A program made the translations under genes and the position numbers. DNA of 32,388 bases from DTU018 sp029550685 (lineage in GTDB: Bacteria; Bacillota; Syntrophomonadia; Syntrophomonadales; Syntrophomonadaceae), in contig DAONVO010000017.1 of NCBI GenBank assembly GCA_035412805.1, forward strand, positions 1 to 32,388, in the 5' to 3' direction. Shown here one piece after another: positions 1-7,986 of the stretch. The first letter of the stretch is position 1. Each line of letters begins with the position of its first letter. Under the pieces are notes generated by a model, which searched no databases, was not told where the DNA came from, and was given only the letters and a program-made list of their open reading frames with translations.

Positions 1-10
1 GCTGGTCAAA

Positions 11-148
11 CGATCGCCACGTCGCTACGCTCCTCGCAACATTAGCCGTGAGCGACAGCGAACATCAGCAGTGCCGGAACGGCCGATGACATACCAGAAG
101 GCCATCTTATGTGTCATTGCGAGCCCTGGAGGGGCGTGGCAATCTCGA
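11..148. repeat. Interspersed inverted-repeat element, left window edge
   Basis: The stretch at 11-40 reads, on the minus strand, TTGCGAG...CGTGGCGATCG. The stretch at 112-148 reads ATTGCGAG...CGTGGCAATCTCG on the plus strand. The two are imperfect inverted copies of one GC-rich unit. A related unit (GAGATCGCCACG...CTCGCG) is cut by the right window edge at 32361-32388. This is the usual look of a dispersed intergenic repeat family. No gene is seen in 1-247. Confidence 0.55.
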
Positions 149-183
149 ACTTCTAACCATTAATAGACTTCTTTGACAGTCTG

Positions 184-209
184 AAACGCCTGTAATTGTA
201 CAGGCGTTT
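184..209 (-). terminator. Rho-independent-type hairpin after the chemoreceptor gene
   Basis: There is a perfect 11-bp stem: AAACGCCTGTA (184-194), a 4-base loop, then TACAGGCGTTT (199-209). It lies 38 bases past the stop of the 248-1759 gene. Each side has only a three-T run, so it may be bidirectional or only partly effective. Confidence 0.6.
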
Positions 210-247
210 AAGCAGTTATATAGTATATACAGTTGATCTATCTGGGT

Positions 248-1759
248 TCAGGAAGGATAGGAGGATAGCTGGAGGCCGCTCATCAGCTGGTTTAACTGGC
301 GGGTACTTTCTTGCATGTGTTGAGCTAAAGTGGCTATTTTTTCTGCCGCCTGAGAGCTTTCCTCACTGCTTGTTGCAATTTCTCTCGATTGAACAGAAGT
401 TTTTTCAATGGTGGCAGCGGTTGTCTCTATACTCTTGACAATATTCTGCATCGCGTTGGATAAAGACATAAAGCTATTCTGCAGCATTTCAGTTAAAGTA
501 TAGATACTTTCACCATCTCCTTTGTAGGCTTGCCCTACGTCTTCCAAAATCTTCTGGTCCCTGGTTACATCTTCACTCACAAAACGCAGCAAATTGTGGC
601 ATTGGTCGATTAGACGATGCATGACTTGGTAAACCTGCTGGTTCATACCCTGTATATGCTGAACAGCCACGGCTGATTTTTCGGCCAGAGCTCCAACTTC
701 CTGTGCTACCACGGCAAACCCCCGACCGTGTTCTCCAGCCCGGGCAGCTTCGATAGCGGCATTTAAAGCCAGCAGGTTAGTCTGATTGGCTATATCTGAA
801 ATTTGCCCGGCTAATGCAGATATTTCTTCTACTGCCCCGCTGTCGGCGATAGCCTGATCAACATCTCTATGAATACTTTCGAAAAGCTGCATGGTTGCCT
901 GTCTTGATTCAGTTGCTCTGTTTAATATTTCCTCAGCCCGTTCATCAATCTGCCTAGCCTCAGTTTGCGCCTTATCCACTTCCTTTTTTATTGCACCCAG
1001 CATATCCTCGGCTTCTTCACTGGAAGCATAAATCTGTTGGGCAGAAGCTGATAATTCCTCCATAGCGCTAGCAATGAAATAGGTTTGCTTGGCTATACCA
1101 GCCATTAAGGTAGTGATGTCTTGGCTTCTTGCTGCCAAATCCTCGCTAATGCCGAGATTTGATTCGGTATGAACCGATACATTGTTCAAGGTCTCACCTA
1201 ACATGGTAGTCAGCTCATCTGCTTCCTTCTGCTTAGCGGCAGTTAACATAATAAGCTGGCTGGCCTTGTGTACCAGGAACATGGCCATAACAGCAGCTAC
1301 AATGAAAAGCAGTGGGCAGAATAACCAGAATGAAGCCGGGTAATTGGCTAGATAAGCTCCCTTGGCTATCGCAAAACCCAATCCATTAAAAAGAAAGGTA
1401 ACGCTCACATAAAAAGCCACCAATCTGGTGTTATAATACATGGCTGCGGCAATGAGGATAATGAAAGGAAGAAAAACTACTCCGCGGTTAGCCTGGTCCA
1501 GAGCGATAAATATGGCAGTTATTAAAGCAGACATTACCAATATGTAAAGATACTTCTGAAGATGTCTGTATTTTCCTTTACTAAGCAAACGAGCCAATAG
1601 TGCTGCTACTACACCTAGCAGAATACTGGCACTTCTGGTTATAGGTACATGTAATACTAATACTATTAATAAGAAAAAGGCCAATGATGCTAGGGAAAAA
1701 ATGTAGAATAGACTGTTGTTCACTCTTTCTTCATGATCCAGTAATATAGTGGACCGCAT
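248..1759 (-). CDS. Methyl-accepting chemotaxis-type membrane protein
   Basis: This is a 503-residue transmembrane chemoreceptor-like protein that would pass signals to CheA/CheW. Residues 1-175 hold about six hydrophobic membrane segments and no obvious large extracellular sensor domain, so the membrane part itself or a partner may sense. Residues 180-500 form the long helical cytoplasmic coiled coil. The conserved MCP hairpin tip lies at about 321-355 and includes the QTNLLALNAAIEAARAGE core and GRGFAVVAQEV. The start is ATG with GGGAGG upstream. It ends the gene row at the left and is followed by a hairpin at 184-209. The class assignment is firm; the ligand is unknown. Confidence 0.9.
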   Translation of the reverse strand: MRSTILLDHEERVNNSLFYIFSLASLAFFLLIVLVLHVPITRSASILLGVVAALLARLLSKGKYRHLQKYLYILVMSALITAIFIALDQANRGVVFLPFIILIAAAMYYNTRLVAFYVSVTFLFNGLGFAIAKGAYLANYPASFWLFCPLLFIVAAVMAMFLVHKASQLIMLTAAKQKEADELTTMLGETLNNVSVHTESNLGISEDLAARSQDITTLMAGIAKQTYFIASAMEELSASAQQIYASSEEAEDMLGAIKKEVDKAQTEARQIDERAEEILNRATESRQATMQLFESIHRDVDQAIADSGAVEEISALAGQISDIANQTNLLALNAAIEAARAGEHGRGFAVVAQEVGALAEKSAVAVQHIQGMNQQVYQVMHRLIDQCHNLLRFVSEDVTRDQKILEDVGQAYKGDGESIYTLTEMLQNSFMSLSNAMQNIVKSIETTAATIEKTSVQSREIATSSEESSQAAEKIATLAQHMQESTRQLNQLMSGLQLSSYPS

Positions 1760-1807
1760 CTAAGTCTACCTCCCCATCAATCCGCTTATAGTGAACAATA
1801 GGCCCTG

Positions 1808-2173
1808 TTATTCCAGGAATTCTATTAATTGCAAGCGAATGCCCTGGGGATCTTCGATAAAAGCTATCTTCCGGTCGGGTCTGAATTGGGAAGGGGGAAC
1901 TAAAAAGGTTATTTGCTCCTGCCGCAGTCTTTCAGCTATAGCTTCTAAGTCATCCACAGCCAGGGCAATGTGTCCGATGCCATTATCATGAGGATTACTG
2001 CCTGGGTTGCGAGATAATTCTATTTCTATGCTGATGTTGCCATCACTCACAAAATAGTAATTGACACCCCCCAGGTTAATGGTCTCCTCCTGCTTAAAGC
2101 CCAGCACCCTGGTATAAAAGTCAAGAGCTTTTTCCACATCCGGCACACAGATTCCCACATGGTGTATCCGCAT
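1808..2173 (-). CDS. VOC/glyoxalase-family protein (methylmalonyl-CoA epimerase-like)
   Basis: This is a 121-residue single-domain vicinal-oxygen-chelate protein. It opens with a beta strand and histidine (MRIHHVGICVPD). A second repeat begins at IGHIALAVDDLEAI, and the C-terminus is DPQGIRLQLIEFLE. The His and Glu positions expected as metal ligands are all visible. The start was placed at 2173 because AGGAGGG lies about 8 bases before that ATG; an in-frame upstream start at 2227 has no such site. Family members include methylmalonyl-CoA epimerase and lactoylglutathione lyase. No mutase genes lie nearby, so the substrate is open. Confidence 0.8.
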   Translation of the reverse strand: MRIHHVGICVPDVEKALDFYTRVLGFKQEETINLGGVNYYFVSDGNISIEIELSRNPGSNPHDNGIGHIALAVDDLEAIAERLRQEQITFLVPPSQFRPDRKIAFIEDPQGIRLQLIEFLE

Positions 2174-2247
2174 ATACTTTCCCTCCTGTTTTGTATTTAT
2201 TGTAGCTTCATATCGGTCCATACCCATTTATCAGTCAGTTGGAAATA

Positions 2248-2278
2248 ATATTCTCGGTCCGGCCTTTTCAGAGAATAT
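2248..2278 (-). terminator. Inverted repeat downstream of the CbiA/DsrN gene
   Basis: ATATTCTC (2248-2255) pairs with GAGAATAT (2271-2278), and TATCAG/CTGATA (about 2229-2234 and 2280-2285) can extend the fold. It lies just past the stop of the 2335-3714 gene, with a short T-rich run on the minus strand. It may be a weak terminator. Confidence 0.35.
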
Positions 2279-2334
2279 GCTGATAATAGCCAGAAAACTG
2301 CGTTTAAAACTAATATAAGATAACTATCCCTGGT

Positions 2335-3714
2335 TTAACTGGGTATGGTAGTTTTAGCTGCCTCCTGGCCACTGGCCTTGGCTACAAAATTAACAGCCCA
2401 TTCGGGATGCGCCCCAGCATAAATGTGATTGTAGGAAGCAATAGTATTGCGATGGATGATGCCATCTATTTTGCCATTCAAGCCATATCCTCTTTGTACC
2501 TGAAAAATGTTTTGAATTTCTCTAGGGTTATAGTTGCAAATCTGGGAATGATGAAACTCATGTCCTCTAACCACAGTTCCCACAGGGAACAGGTAGTTAG
2601 AAGCAATGGTGCTCATAGCTGAGTAGCCATGGCCTTTTGGTTGCCCAGACATTTTCGTGTCACAGGGCAACACACCGCACATTTCATAACTGTGCCCTTC
2701 ATAATGCAGCTTGCGGGCTAAATACATCAATCCCCCACATTCAGCGTAAATGGGCATCCCCATGGCGGCCGCCTTGCGTATGGAAATTCGCAGGCCTGTG
2801 TTTTGCTCCAATTGCGCTCCAAATACCTCGGGGAAACCACCTCCGATGTACAAACCATCCACATCAGGTAAGCTTTCCTGCTGAAGGCTGTCTACATACA
2901 CCAATTCGGCTCCCGCTAAACTTAACGCCTCTAAGTTTTCTGGATAATAAAAGCTGAAGACTTTGTCCCGTATTACACCAATTCTGGCCTTCTTGGCTGT
3001 ATGGAGTTCTTCTTTTTCCATCACTGGCAGGGGTCCGGAACTTCTGGCGATATTTATTACCATATCCAGGTCGGTACTGTCACTTACCGCTCTTTGCAGG
3101 AATTCCATTATTTCAAAAGTTCTTTCCATCTCCGCTGCCGGTATTAGGCCTAGGTGACGATCGGCTATTACCAAATTCTTTTGCTTGGGAATAGAACCTA
3201 CCACTGGTATCCCGGTGTAGCCTTCAATGGATTTTCGCAGCATAGCTTCATGGCGAGGACGGGCTACTTTATTTAAAATAACACCTGAAATCCTGGTACT
3301 CTCTTCAAAGTTGGCAAACCCCTTTACTAAAGCAGCCGCACTTCTGGTCATGCGGGTGGCATCGATAACCAGAATTATGGGAGCATCAACAGCATGGGCC
3401 ACAGCCGCCGTACTGTCACTTCCCTCAAAATCCAAGCCATCATAAAGGCCCATAGCCCCCTCGATTACGGCAATATCAGCTTCTTGGCAGCTGGTATAAA
3501 AATGATGGGCTAGTTTTTCTTTATCCAGAAAGTACAGATCCAGATTACGGCACTCTCTTCCCGCTACCAGGCTAAGCCAACTGGGATCTATGAAATCCGG
3601 TCCCTTTTTGAATGGCTGTACTGTCAAACCCTTATGCCGTAAAGCGAGAATAAGTCCCAGCGTCACAGTGGTTTTACCCGAACGACCCTGGGGTGCCCCA
3701 ATGGCCAGTCTCAT
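2335..3714 (-). CDS. cbiA: Cobyrinate a,c-diamide synthase family (CbiA / DsrN)
   Basis: This is a 459-residue ATP- and glutamine-dependent amidotransferase. The N-terminal dethiobiotin-synthetase-like half has the P-loop APQGRSGKTT (residues 7-16). The C-terminal class-I-like glutamine amidotransferase half has the nucleophile Cys326 in AECGGLMYL. CbiA amidates cobyrinate in B12 synthesis. The close paralogue DsrN in sulfur-metabolising bacteria is thought to amidate siroheme for DsrAB. No other cobalamin gene is nearby and the dsr block lies just upstream, so the DsrN role is plausible, but sequence alone does not separate the two. The start at 3714 is preferred: GAGGTGA lies 5 bases before it, while the in-frame ATG at 3732 has no good site. 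Confidence 0.85.
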   Translation of the reverse strand: MRLAIGAPQGRSGKTTVTLGLILALRHKGLTVQPFKKGPDFIDPSWLSLVAGRECRNLDLYFLDKEKLAHHFYTSCQEADIAVIEGAMGLYDGLDFEGSDSTAAVAHAVDAPIILVIDATRMTRSAAALVKGFANFEESTRISGVILNKVARPRHEAMLRKSIEGYTGIPVVGSIPKQKNLVIADRHLGLIPAAEMERTFEIMEFLQRAVSDSTDLDMVINIARSSGPLPVMEKEELHTAKKARIGVIRDKVFSFYYPENLEALSLAGAELVYVDSLQQESLPDVDGLYIGGGFPEVFGAQLEQNTGLRISIRKAAAMGMPIYAECGGLMYLARKLHYEGHSYEMCGVLPCDTKMSGQPKGHGYSAMSTIASNYLFPVGTVVRGHEFHHSQICNYNPREIQNIFQVQRGYGLNGKIDGIIHRNTIASYNHIYAGAHPEWAVNFVAKASGQEAAKTTIPS

Positions 3715-3821
3715 GATGTCACCTCGGCTCATATTATTTTGATTACCATATTGACTGATTATCTAGAACGGCCACTATCCTCTAATCGAAATGTAACATT
3801 CCTCTTATATTAAGTAAAATA

Positions 3822-3838
3822 TGATAATGTTATTATCA
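3822..3838. promoter_or_regulatory. Palindrome upstream of cbiA/dsrN, candidate operator
   Basis: TGATAAT-GTT-ATTATCA is a perfect 7-bp inverted repeat with a 3-base spacer. It sits in an AT-rich stretch about 110 bases before the cbiA start and just past the LysR gene. LysR-family sites are often T-N11-A palindromes in AT-rich DNA, so this may bind the neighbouring regulator. That link is inference. Confidence 0.4.
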
Positions 3839-3886
3839 CTATAATTGATAACCTATGGCTGTTATATCTGTGTATATATCAACAAA

Positions 3887-3919
3887 GCGGGAAGCCTGTC
3901 TCAGTAAGACCCTTCCCGC
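3887..3919 (-). terminator. Terminator-like hairpin after the LysR gene
   Basis: GCGGGAAG (3887-3894) pairs with CTTCCCGC (3912-3919), and an inner GTCT/AGAC stem extends it. It begins 18 bases past the LysR stop and is followed on the minus strand by TTTGTTGATATA, a weak T-rich tail. Confidence 0.55.
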
Positions 3920-3936
3920 CCGCTATCCAAATGCCT

Positions 3937-4860
3937 TTAACATTCGTTATTGACAACCTTCTCCAACAGTTCTTTATTATGAAGAAAATCAATTAGAAAA
4001 CGTTCTGCTTTGGTTTTAGCATTATTGGCGTTAGTAAGTATGTTCAGGGGTCTTCCCATATAGCAATCCTGGATTTTGACTGCTTTAAGGATCTCCTCCT
4101 CACATTCTTTACGCACCGTTAAGGCTGAGATTACTGTAACCCCCAGACCGGCAGCCACTACCTGTTTGATAGATTGGGTACTTCCCAGTTCCATGGTTAT
4201 ATTAAGGTCTGACAGCGCCAATCCTTTTTCTGCTAAAAATAATTCAAATATACTGCGGGTTCCCGATCCAACCTCCCGCAGAATCATTTTGGCTTTACGC
4301 AGGTCATTGAGAGTAACACTGCCCTTTTGCGCCCAGGGATGATGATATGGCACGACCACAACTAACTCATCGTGCCAAAAGTTCTCAATTTCCAAATCTT
4401 TGCTTTGAGGTACCGGTCCTTCTACTAGACCAATACGATATTTTCTTTCCAATATATCCCGAGTAATATTCTCCGTGTTGGCAATGGTTACCTTAAAGTC
4501 AATATCCGGCCGCATTTTGTACAAATAGGCCAATATATTGGGAAGAATATACTCACCAATAGTCAGGGTAGCTCCTATCTTCACTTCTTCATGATGATCT
4601 TCCACCAGTTCATTGAGTTCCTCTTGGACGTTCTTCGTCATCTCCAGCATTTTGCATACATAGTCGTAAAAGATAATACCGGCTTTGGTCAGAGTTACCC
4701 CTCGATTACTGCGCTCAAAGAATTTGGTCCCATAGTAATTCTCGATATTTTGAATCTGCAGGCTGACCGCGGGTTGACTGATGTGCAGTTGCTTGGCTGC
4801 CAGAGTAATATTTTTTGTCTCGGCAACTGCTTTAAAAACAATAAAATCCTGATTGTACAT
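3937..4860 (-). CDS. LysR-family transcriptional regulator
   Basis: This is a 307-residue cytoplasmic DNA-binding regulator. The winged helix-turn-helix lies at about residues 3-60; TLAAKQLHISQPAVSLQIQN is the helix-turn-helix core. The periplasmic-binding-protein-like effector domain spans about 90-295. The start is ATG with GGGTGG upstream. The gene stands alone between the dsr block and cbiA, bounded by hairpins at 3887-3919 and 5057-5091. LysR proteins of this type include sulfur-assimilation (CysB-like) and carbon-fixation regulators. The effector here cannot be read from sequence. A palindrome at 3822-3838 could be a target. Confidence 0.88.
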   Translation of the reverse strand: MYNQDFIVFKAVAETKNITLAAKQLHISQPAVSLQIQNIENYYGTKFFERSNRGVTLTKAGIIFYDYVCKMLEMTKNVQEELNELVEDHHEEVKIGATLTIGEYILPNILAYLYKMRPDIDFKVTIANTENITRDILERKYRIGLVEGPVPQSKDLEIENFWHDELVVVVPYHHPWAQKGSVTLNDLRKAKMILREVGSGTRSIFELFLAEKGLALSDLNITMELGSTQSIKQVVAAGLGVTVISALTVRKECEEEILKAVKIQDCYMGRPLNILTNANNAKTKAERFLIDFLHNKELLEKVVNNEC

Positions 4861-5245
4861 TTAATCCCACCCTTTTGGACCCAATTAAGTGCTGTCCTTA
4901 CTATCAATTTTACCTGTTTTTGCTGACTAGTTTAAAGGTTATTAGTGGTAACTCAAAAGGGCAATTGGTCATATCCTGACCTTGGATGGGGAATGGGAGT
5001 AAAAAGTGGTCTGGGCCCACTGGTATTAAAATCTCCCCCCTATTACCCCCCTGCGAACAAAAGGCCTCCCCCATATGGGGAAAGCCTTTGTCAATCAACC
5101 CGACAAAACTTTGTGCCAAATACTATATGCCAGCATTCCCATACATCTGAGTAATGTTTTTGATTACATCCCAGGTGTACAAAATAGAAGACTCTATTTT
5201 CCCAGAGTTGATAAGTCTTAATAATTTTCAGTGGCTGGTCCTTCT
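4861..5245. other. Intergenic region between dsrC and the LysR gene
   Basis: This is 385 bases without a supported gene. It holds the hairpin at 5057-5091 that closes the dsr block and must contain the LysR promoter (about 4861-5050, minus strand). I did not find a convincing -35/-10 pair. The short open frames across it lack ribosome sites or family features. Confidence 0.5.
5057..5091 (-). terminator. Terminator of the dsr block
   Basis: AAAGGC...CCCC ATAT GGGG...GCCTTT folds into a near-continuous stem of about ten pairs. On the minus strand it is followed by CCTTTTGTTCG. It lies about 155 bases past the dsrC stop and before the LysR gene, as expected for the end of the dsr transcript. 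Confidence 0.6.
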
Positions 5246-5560
5246 CTATACGCAACCTGTGGGTTTTGGTAATCCCGCTATCTTGCAGGCGCCTTTACCG
5301 GGGCCGCTGGGAAATAGATCATAAATCTCCGCTTGAGTCTTCCCGGTATCCTTTAACAGCTTTCTTACCATGGGAGCTACACCAAAATCGGCATAGTATT
5401 GACGAAGATAGTTTATAATCTTCCAATGTTCCTCGGTTAATTCTACCTCCTCGGTTTGAGCCAGAACAGCGGCCACTTCCTCATCCCAATCCGCGGCATT
5501 GTCTAGAAAACCATCTTCATCAAGCAATATCACACGATCTCCAACTTTTAATTCTGGCAT
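5246..5560 (-). CDS. dsrC: DsrC, sulfur carrier of dissimilatory sulfite reduction
   Basis: This is a 104-residue DsrC/TusE-family protein, the usual length. DsrC takes the sulfur from DsrAB-bound sulfite as a trisulfide, which DsrMKJOP is proposed to reduce. The C-terminal arm carries both redox cysteines in the canonical spacing: Cys92, ten residues, Cys103, then the final Val104. This marks a true DsrC rather than a TusE-like paralogue with one cysteine. Family features before it include the WKIINYLRQYYADFGVAP segment. The ribosome site AAGGAGG is strong, in keeping with high expression. It is the last gene of the dsr block, behind a hairpin at 5601-5626, and is followed by the terminator at 5057-5091. 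Confidence 0.96.
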   Translation of the reverse strand: MPELKVGDRVILLDEDGFLDNAADWDEEVAAVLAQTEEVELTEEHWKIINYLRQYYADFGVAPMVRKLLKDTGKTQAEIYDLFPSGPGKGACKIAGLPKPTGCV

Positions 5561-5600
5561 GATATTCCTCCTTTTGATTTATTGTTGATTTATTAATCAT

Positions 5601-5626
5601 GCTAGCAGGCTGATTTCAGCCCTAGC
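5601..5626 (-). promoter_or_regulatory. Hairpin in the dsrP-dsrC gap
   Basis: GCTAG plus GGCTGA pair with TCAGCC plus CTAGC (with a TG bulge), a stem of about 11 bp in the 83-base gap between dsrP and dsrC. There is no clear T-tract, so it is more likely an RNA-processing or stabilising element, or a partial terminator, than a full stop. Confidence 0.45.
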
Positions 5627-5643
5627 ACAATTTACGTTTTATC

Positions 5644-6822
5644 TCAAAACCCTTCGCTATGATTGCCAACCATACCCTGCTCCCGGACCCCAATCACCAC
5701 TTTGAACAGAACAGTCAGTACCAGCAAACCAATAGCGTAAACACCCATGATTATGATTAACTCGGTTACCGTGGGTATATACTCAGTAATATGACCAAGA
5801 GCATTGGGGACAAATCCTCCTAGGACCAAACCTATGCCCTTATCCAGCCAGGCAGCCACGAAAACGGATAGCAGAGCCAGGATCAGACCCTTCTCATTAC
5901 GACGCACCTGAGGAATCAGCAACAAAATAATTCCTAAAAAGGCCAGGATTGCAGCAATCCACATGATAGGAACCAGATTGCTATAACCATCCACGCCGGC
6001 GAACAAGTACTGCAGAGTAACTATGTGTCCTGGAATGTTGCTGTAGAAGGCGGTGAAAACCTCCAACAGGAAGAAGAAGACATTGGCTATCATGGCATAG
6101 ACAACTATGGTAGCCAGGGACTGGATAGCCCGGTTGGAAGTTTTAAAAGAGGTCCATTTGCGCAGTATGATGCAGAGAATGATCAGCAGAGCCGGGCCTG
6201 CTGCAAAAGCCGAAGCCAGGAACCGTGCGGCCATAATAGCCGTTAACCAGTAAGCTTTTCCCGGCAATCCTGCATAAAGAAAGGCAGTAACCGTATGAAT
6301 GCTGACAGCCCAGGGAATAGCAATGTAGGTCAGTATCTTTACCCAGCGGGGAGCAGGGAAACCCTTTTTCTCATACCCCAATACGGTCCAACCAATAATA
6401 AAATTCAGCAATAGGTAGCCGGTTAACACGCACATATCCCAAAACATTATAGAACTGGGAGTAGGATGCAGGATTATGTTTAGTAAACGAGTGGGCTGTC
6501 CCAGGTCCACAAATATGAACAGGATACATACTATTACCGCTGCTACTGCCAGAAACTCTCCTAAAATCACTATTTTCCCAAAGGTTTTATAATCGTGCAG
6601 GTAATAAGGAATGGCTACCATAACCGCCGAGGCAGCTACCCCTACCATAAAGGTAAACTGCGATATATACAGCCCCCAGCTTACGTCACGGCTTAAACCG
6701 GTGACACCTAAGCCGTAATTAAACTGCTTGAGATAGGCAGCCAGACCAATGACAGACAGGATTAGCAATAGTCCTACCCAGGCATAATAGCGTTTACTTC
6801 CATATAAAGCCTTCTCAAGCAC
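5644..6822 (-). CDS. dsrP: DsrP, NrfD-family membrane subunit of DsrMKJOP
   Basis: This is a 392-residue polytopic membrane protein with about ten hydrophobic helices, of the NrfD/PsrC family. In the DsrMKJOP complex DsrP is the quinone-interacting membrane anchor that partners the Fe-S protein DsrO. I chose GTG at 6822: GGAGGAGG sits 8 bases before it and the start overlaps the dsrO stop by 8 bases, a typical coupling. An upstream in-frame GTG at 6855 would overlap dsrO by 41 bases and put the ribosome site inside the gene. The length then agrees with known DsrP proteins. Confidence 0.93.
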   Translation of the reverse strand: MLEKALYGSKRYYAWVGLLLILSVIGLAAYLKQFNYGLGVTGLSRDVSWGLYISQFTFMVGVAASAVMVAIPYYLHDYKTFGKIVILGEFLAVAAVIVCILFIFVDLGQPTRLLNIILHPTPSSIMFWDMCVLTGYLLLNFIIGWTVLGYEKKGFPAPRWVKILTYIAIPWAVSIHTVTAFLYAGLPGKAYWLTAIMAARFLASAFAAGPALLIILCIILRKWTSFKTSNRAIQSLATIVVYAMIANVFFFLLEVFTAFYSNIPGHIVTLQYLFAGVDGYSNLVPIMWIAAILAFLGIILLLIPQVRRNEKGLILALLSVFVAAWLDKGIGLVLGGFVPNALGHITEYIPTVTELIIIMGVYAIGLLVLTVLFKVVIGVREQGMVGNHSEGF

Positions 6823-7597
6823 TTGCTCCGCCTCCTCCGATGATGTAATACACACTAGGTCCGGTTCCCAGCTCTACTTTGCGGCGAATAAAGAAATTGT
6901 CTTTCAGAACCTGCCGGACTGAGGAGTTAGGGTTATCCAGGTCGCCAAACATAATAGCTCCGCCGGAAGCTTCCACACACACCGGCTGCTGTCCCTTATC
7001 CAACCTTTCCATACAAAAAGTGCATTTCTCCACTACCCCTTTAGTCCGGGTAGGAACCGCACTGTTTATCTGATCAATATAGGAGCGGGGATCGAAGAAA
7101 TTAAAACTTCTGGCCCCATACGGACAGGCTGCCATACAATACCTGCAGCCGATGCAGCGGTGGTAATCCATGGCTACTATCCCGTCCGCACGCTTGAAAG
7201 TAGCCTTGGTCGGACATACCCGTACACAGGCTGGGTTTTCGCAGTGATTGCATAAAACCGGGAACTGCATATGCTGAACTTTGTCACTGAGATACTCACT
7301 TTCCAGTTCTGCAAAGGTATGTTCAAAGTCTTCCTGCCAGATCCATTTAACTTCATGCTGGGGATTACCAATCTCCGGCACATTGTGATACTGATGGCAA
7401 GCTGCGGCGACCTGCTGAAAGTCCTCCGCGGTTTTAAATTTGCTGACATCAATCACCATTCCCCAGTGCTTGGCTTGGAGCGCTTTGCTGTCAGTGACTC
7501 TATCCGCTGCCGCCTCTATCTTATCTATTCCTTCCAATACCAGTGCGCTGCCAATGCCCAGCGATGCCATTAATTTAATAAAGTCCCGTCTGTTCAT
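6815..7597 (-). CDS. dsrO: DsrO, Tat-exported ferredoxin-like subunit
   Basis: This is a 260-residue iron-sulfur subunit of DsrMKJOP on the outer face of the membrane. The N-terminus is a twin-arginine signal (MNRRDFIKLMASLGIG). Cluster motifs are Cys116/119/124/128 and Cys148/151/154/158. A third set, Cys192/195/207, has Ser211 where a fourth cysteine is expected. The ATG at 7597 overlaps the dsrJ stop as ATGA and has GGTGGAGG upstream; longer in-frame starts would bury the Tat signal. It should pass electrons between DsrJ and DsrP. The serine could mean that one cluster is missing or ligated differently. Confidence 0.93.
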   Translation of the reverse strand: MNRRDFIKLMASLGIGSALVLEGIDKIEAAADRVTDSKALQAKHWGMVIDVSKFKTAEDFQQVAAACHQYHNVPEIGNPQHEVKWIWQEDFEHTFAELESEYLSDKVQHMQFPVLCNHCENPACVRVCPTKATFKRADGIVAMDYHRCIGCRYCMAACPYGARSFNFFDPRSYIDQINSAVPTRTKGVVEKCTFCMERLDKGQQPVCVEASGGAIMFGDLDNPNSSVRQVLKDNFFIRRKVELGTGPSVYYIIGGGGASA

Positions 7598-7986
7598 TTC
7601 GCAATACCTCCACCATGACAATCCCAGCAGTATGGGTCCACCGACGTATAGGCATGACAAGCATCACAAAATTCACTTCGATTGGAATGGCACTGCAAGC
7701 AGCTGTTGTCCAGACTCATCTCGTATTCCTTACCTGAACTGCTAACATAAACCGTCTTCCCTTCCCGTACCACCTGATCACGCCAATCATTCAGAAGCTG
7801 TGGATGCTGGCTGCGCATAAAGTCCGCTGACTCAACACACTCCTTTTCACTGAGCTGGTTAATCACCGGGGTATCCAAACTGATTTCCGGTGGTTCATTG
7901 GCTTGAACAATATTCAGTAAAAAGGGTGCTGTAATAATAAGACCAAAAATGACCAGACCAATTATAATCTTTCCGCGGTTATACAT
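7594..7986 (-). CDS. dsrJ: DsrJ, triheme cytochrome c subunit
   Basis: This is a 130-residue cytochrome with one N-terminal membrane anchor (residues 7-28) and three CXXCH heme sites (Cys96-His100, Cys107-His111, Cys120-His124). Cys50 in KECVESADFMRSQH matches the conserved cysteine that gives the unusual His/Cys-ligated heme in characterised DsrJ proteins. The ATG at 7986 overlaps the dsrK stop by 8 bases, and the gene overlaps dsrO by 4 bases at its end. A longer open frame to 8082 lies inside dsrK and lacks sense. In a Gram-positive cell the heme domain would sit outside the cytoplasmic membrane. Confidence 0.94.
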   Translation of the reverse strand: MYNRGKIIIGLVIFGLIITAPFLLNIVQANEPPEISLDTPVINQLSEKECVESADFMRSQHPQLLNDWRDQVVREGKTVYVSSSGKEYEMSLDNSCLQCHSNRSEFCDACHAYTSVDPYCWDCHGGGIAK

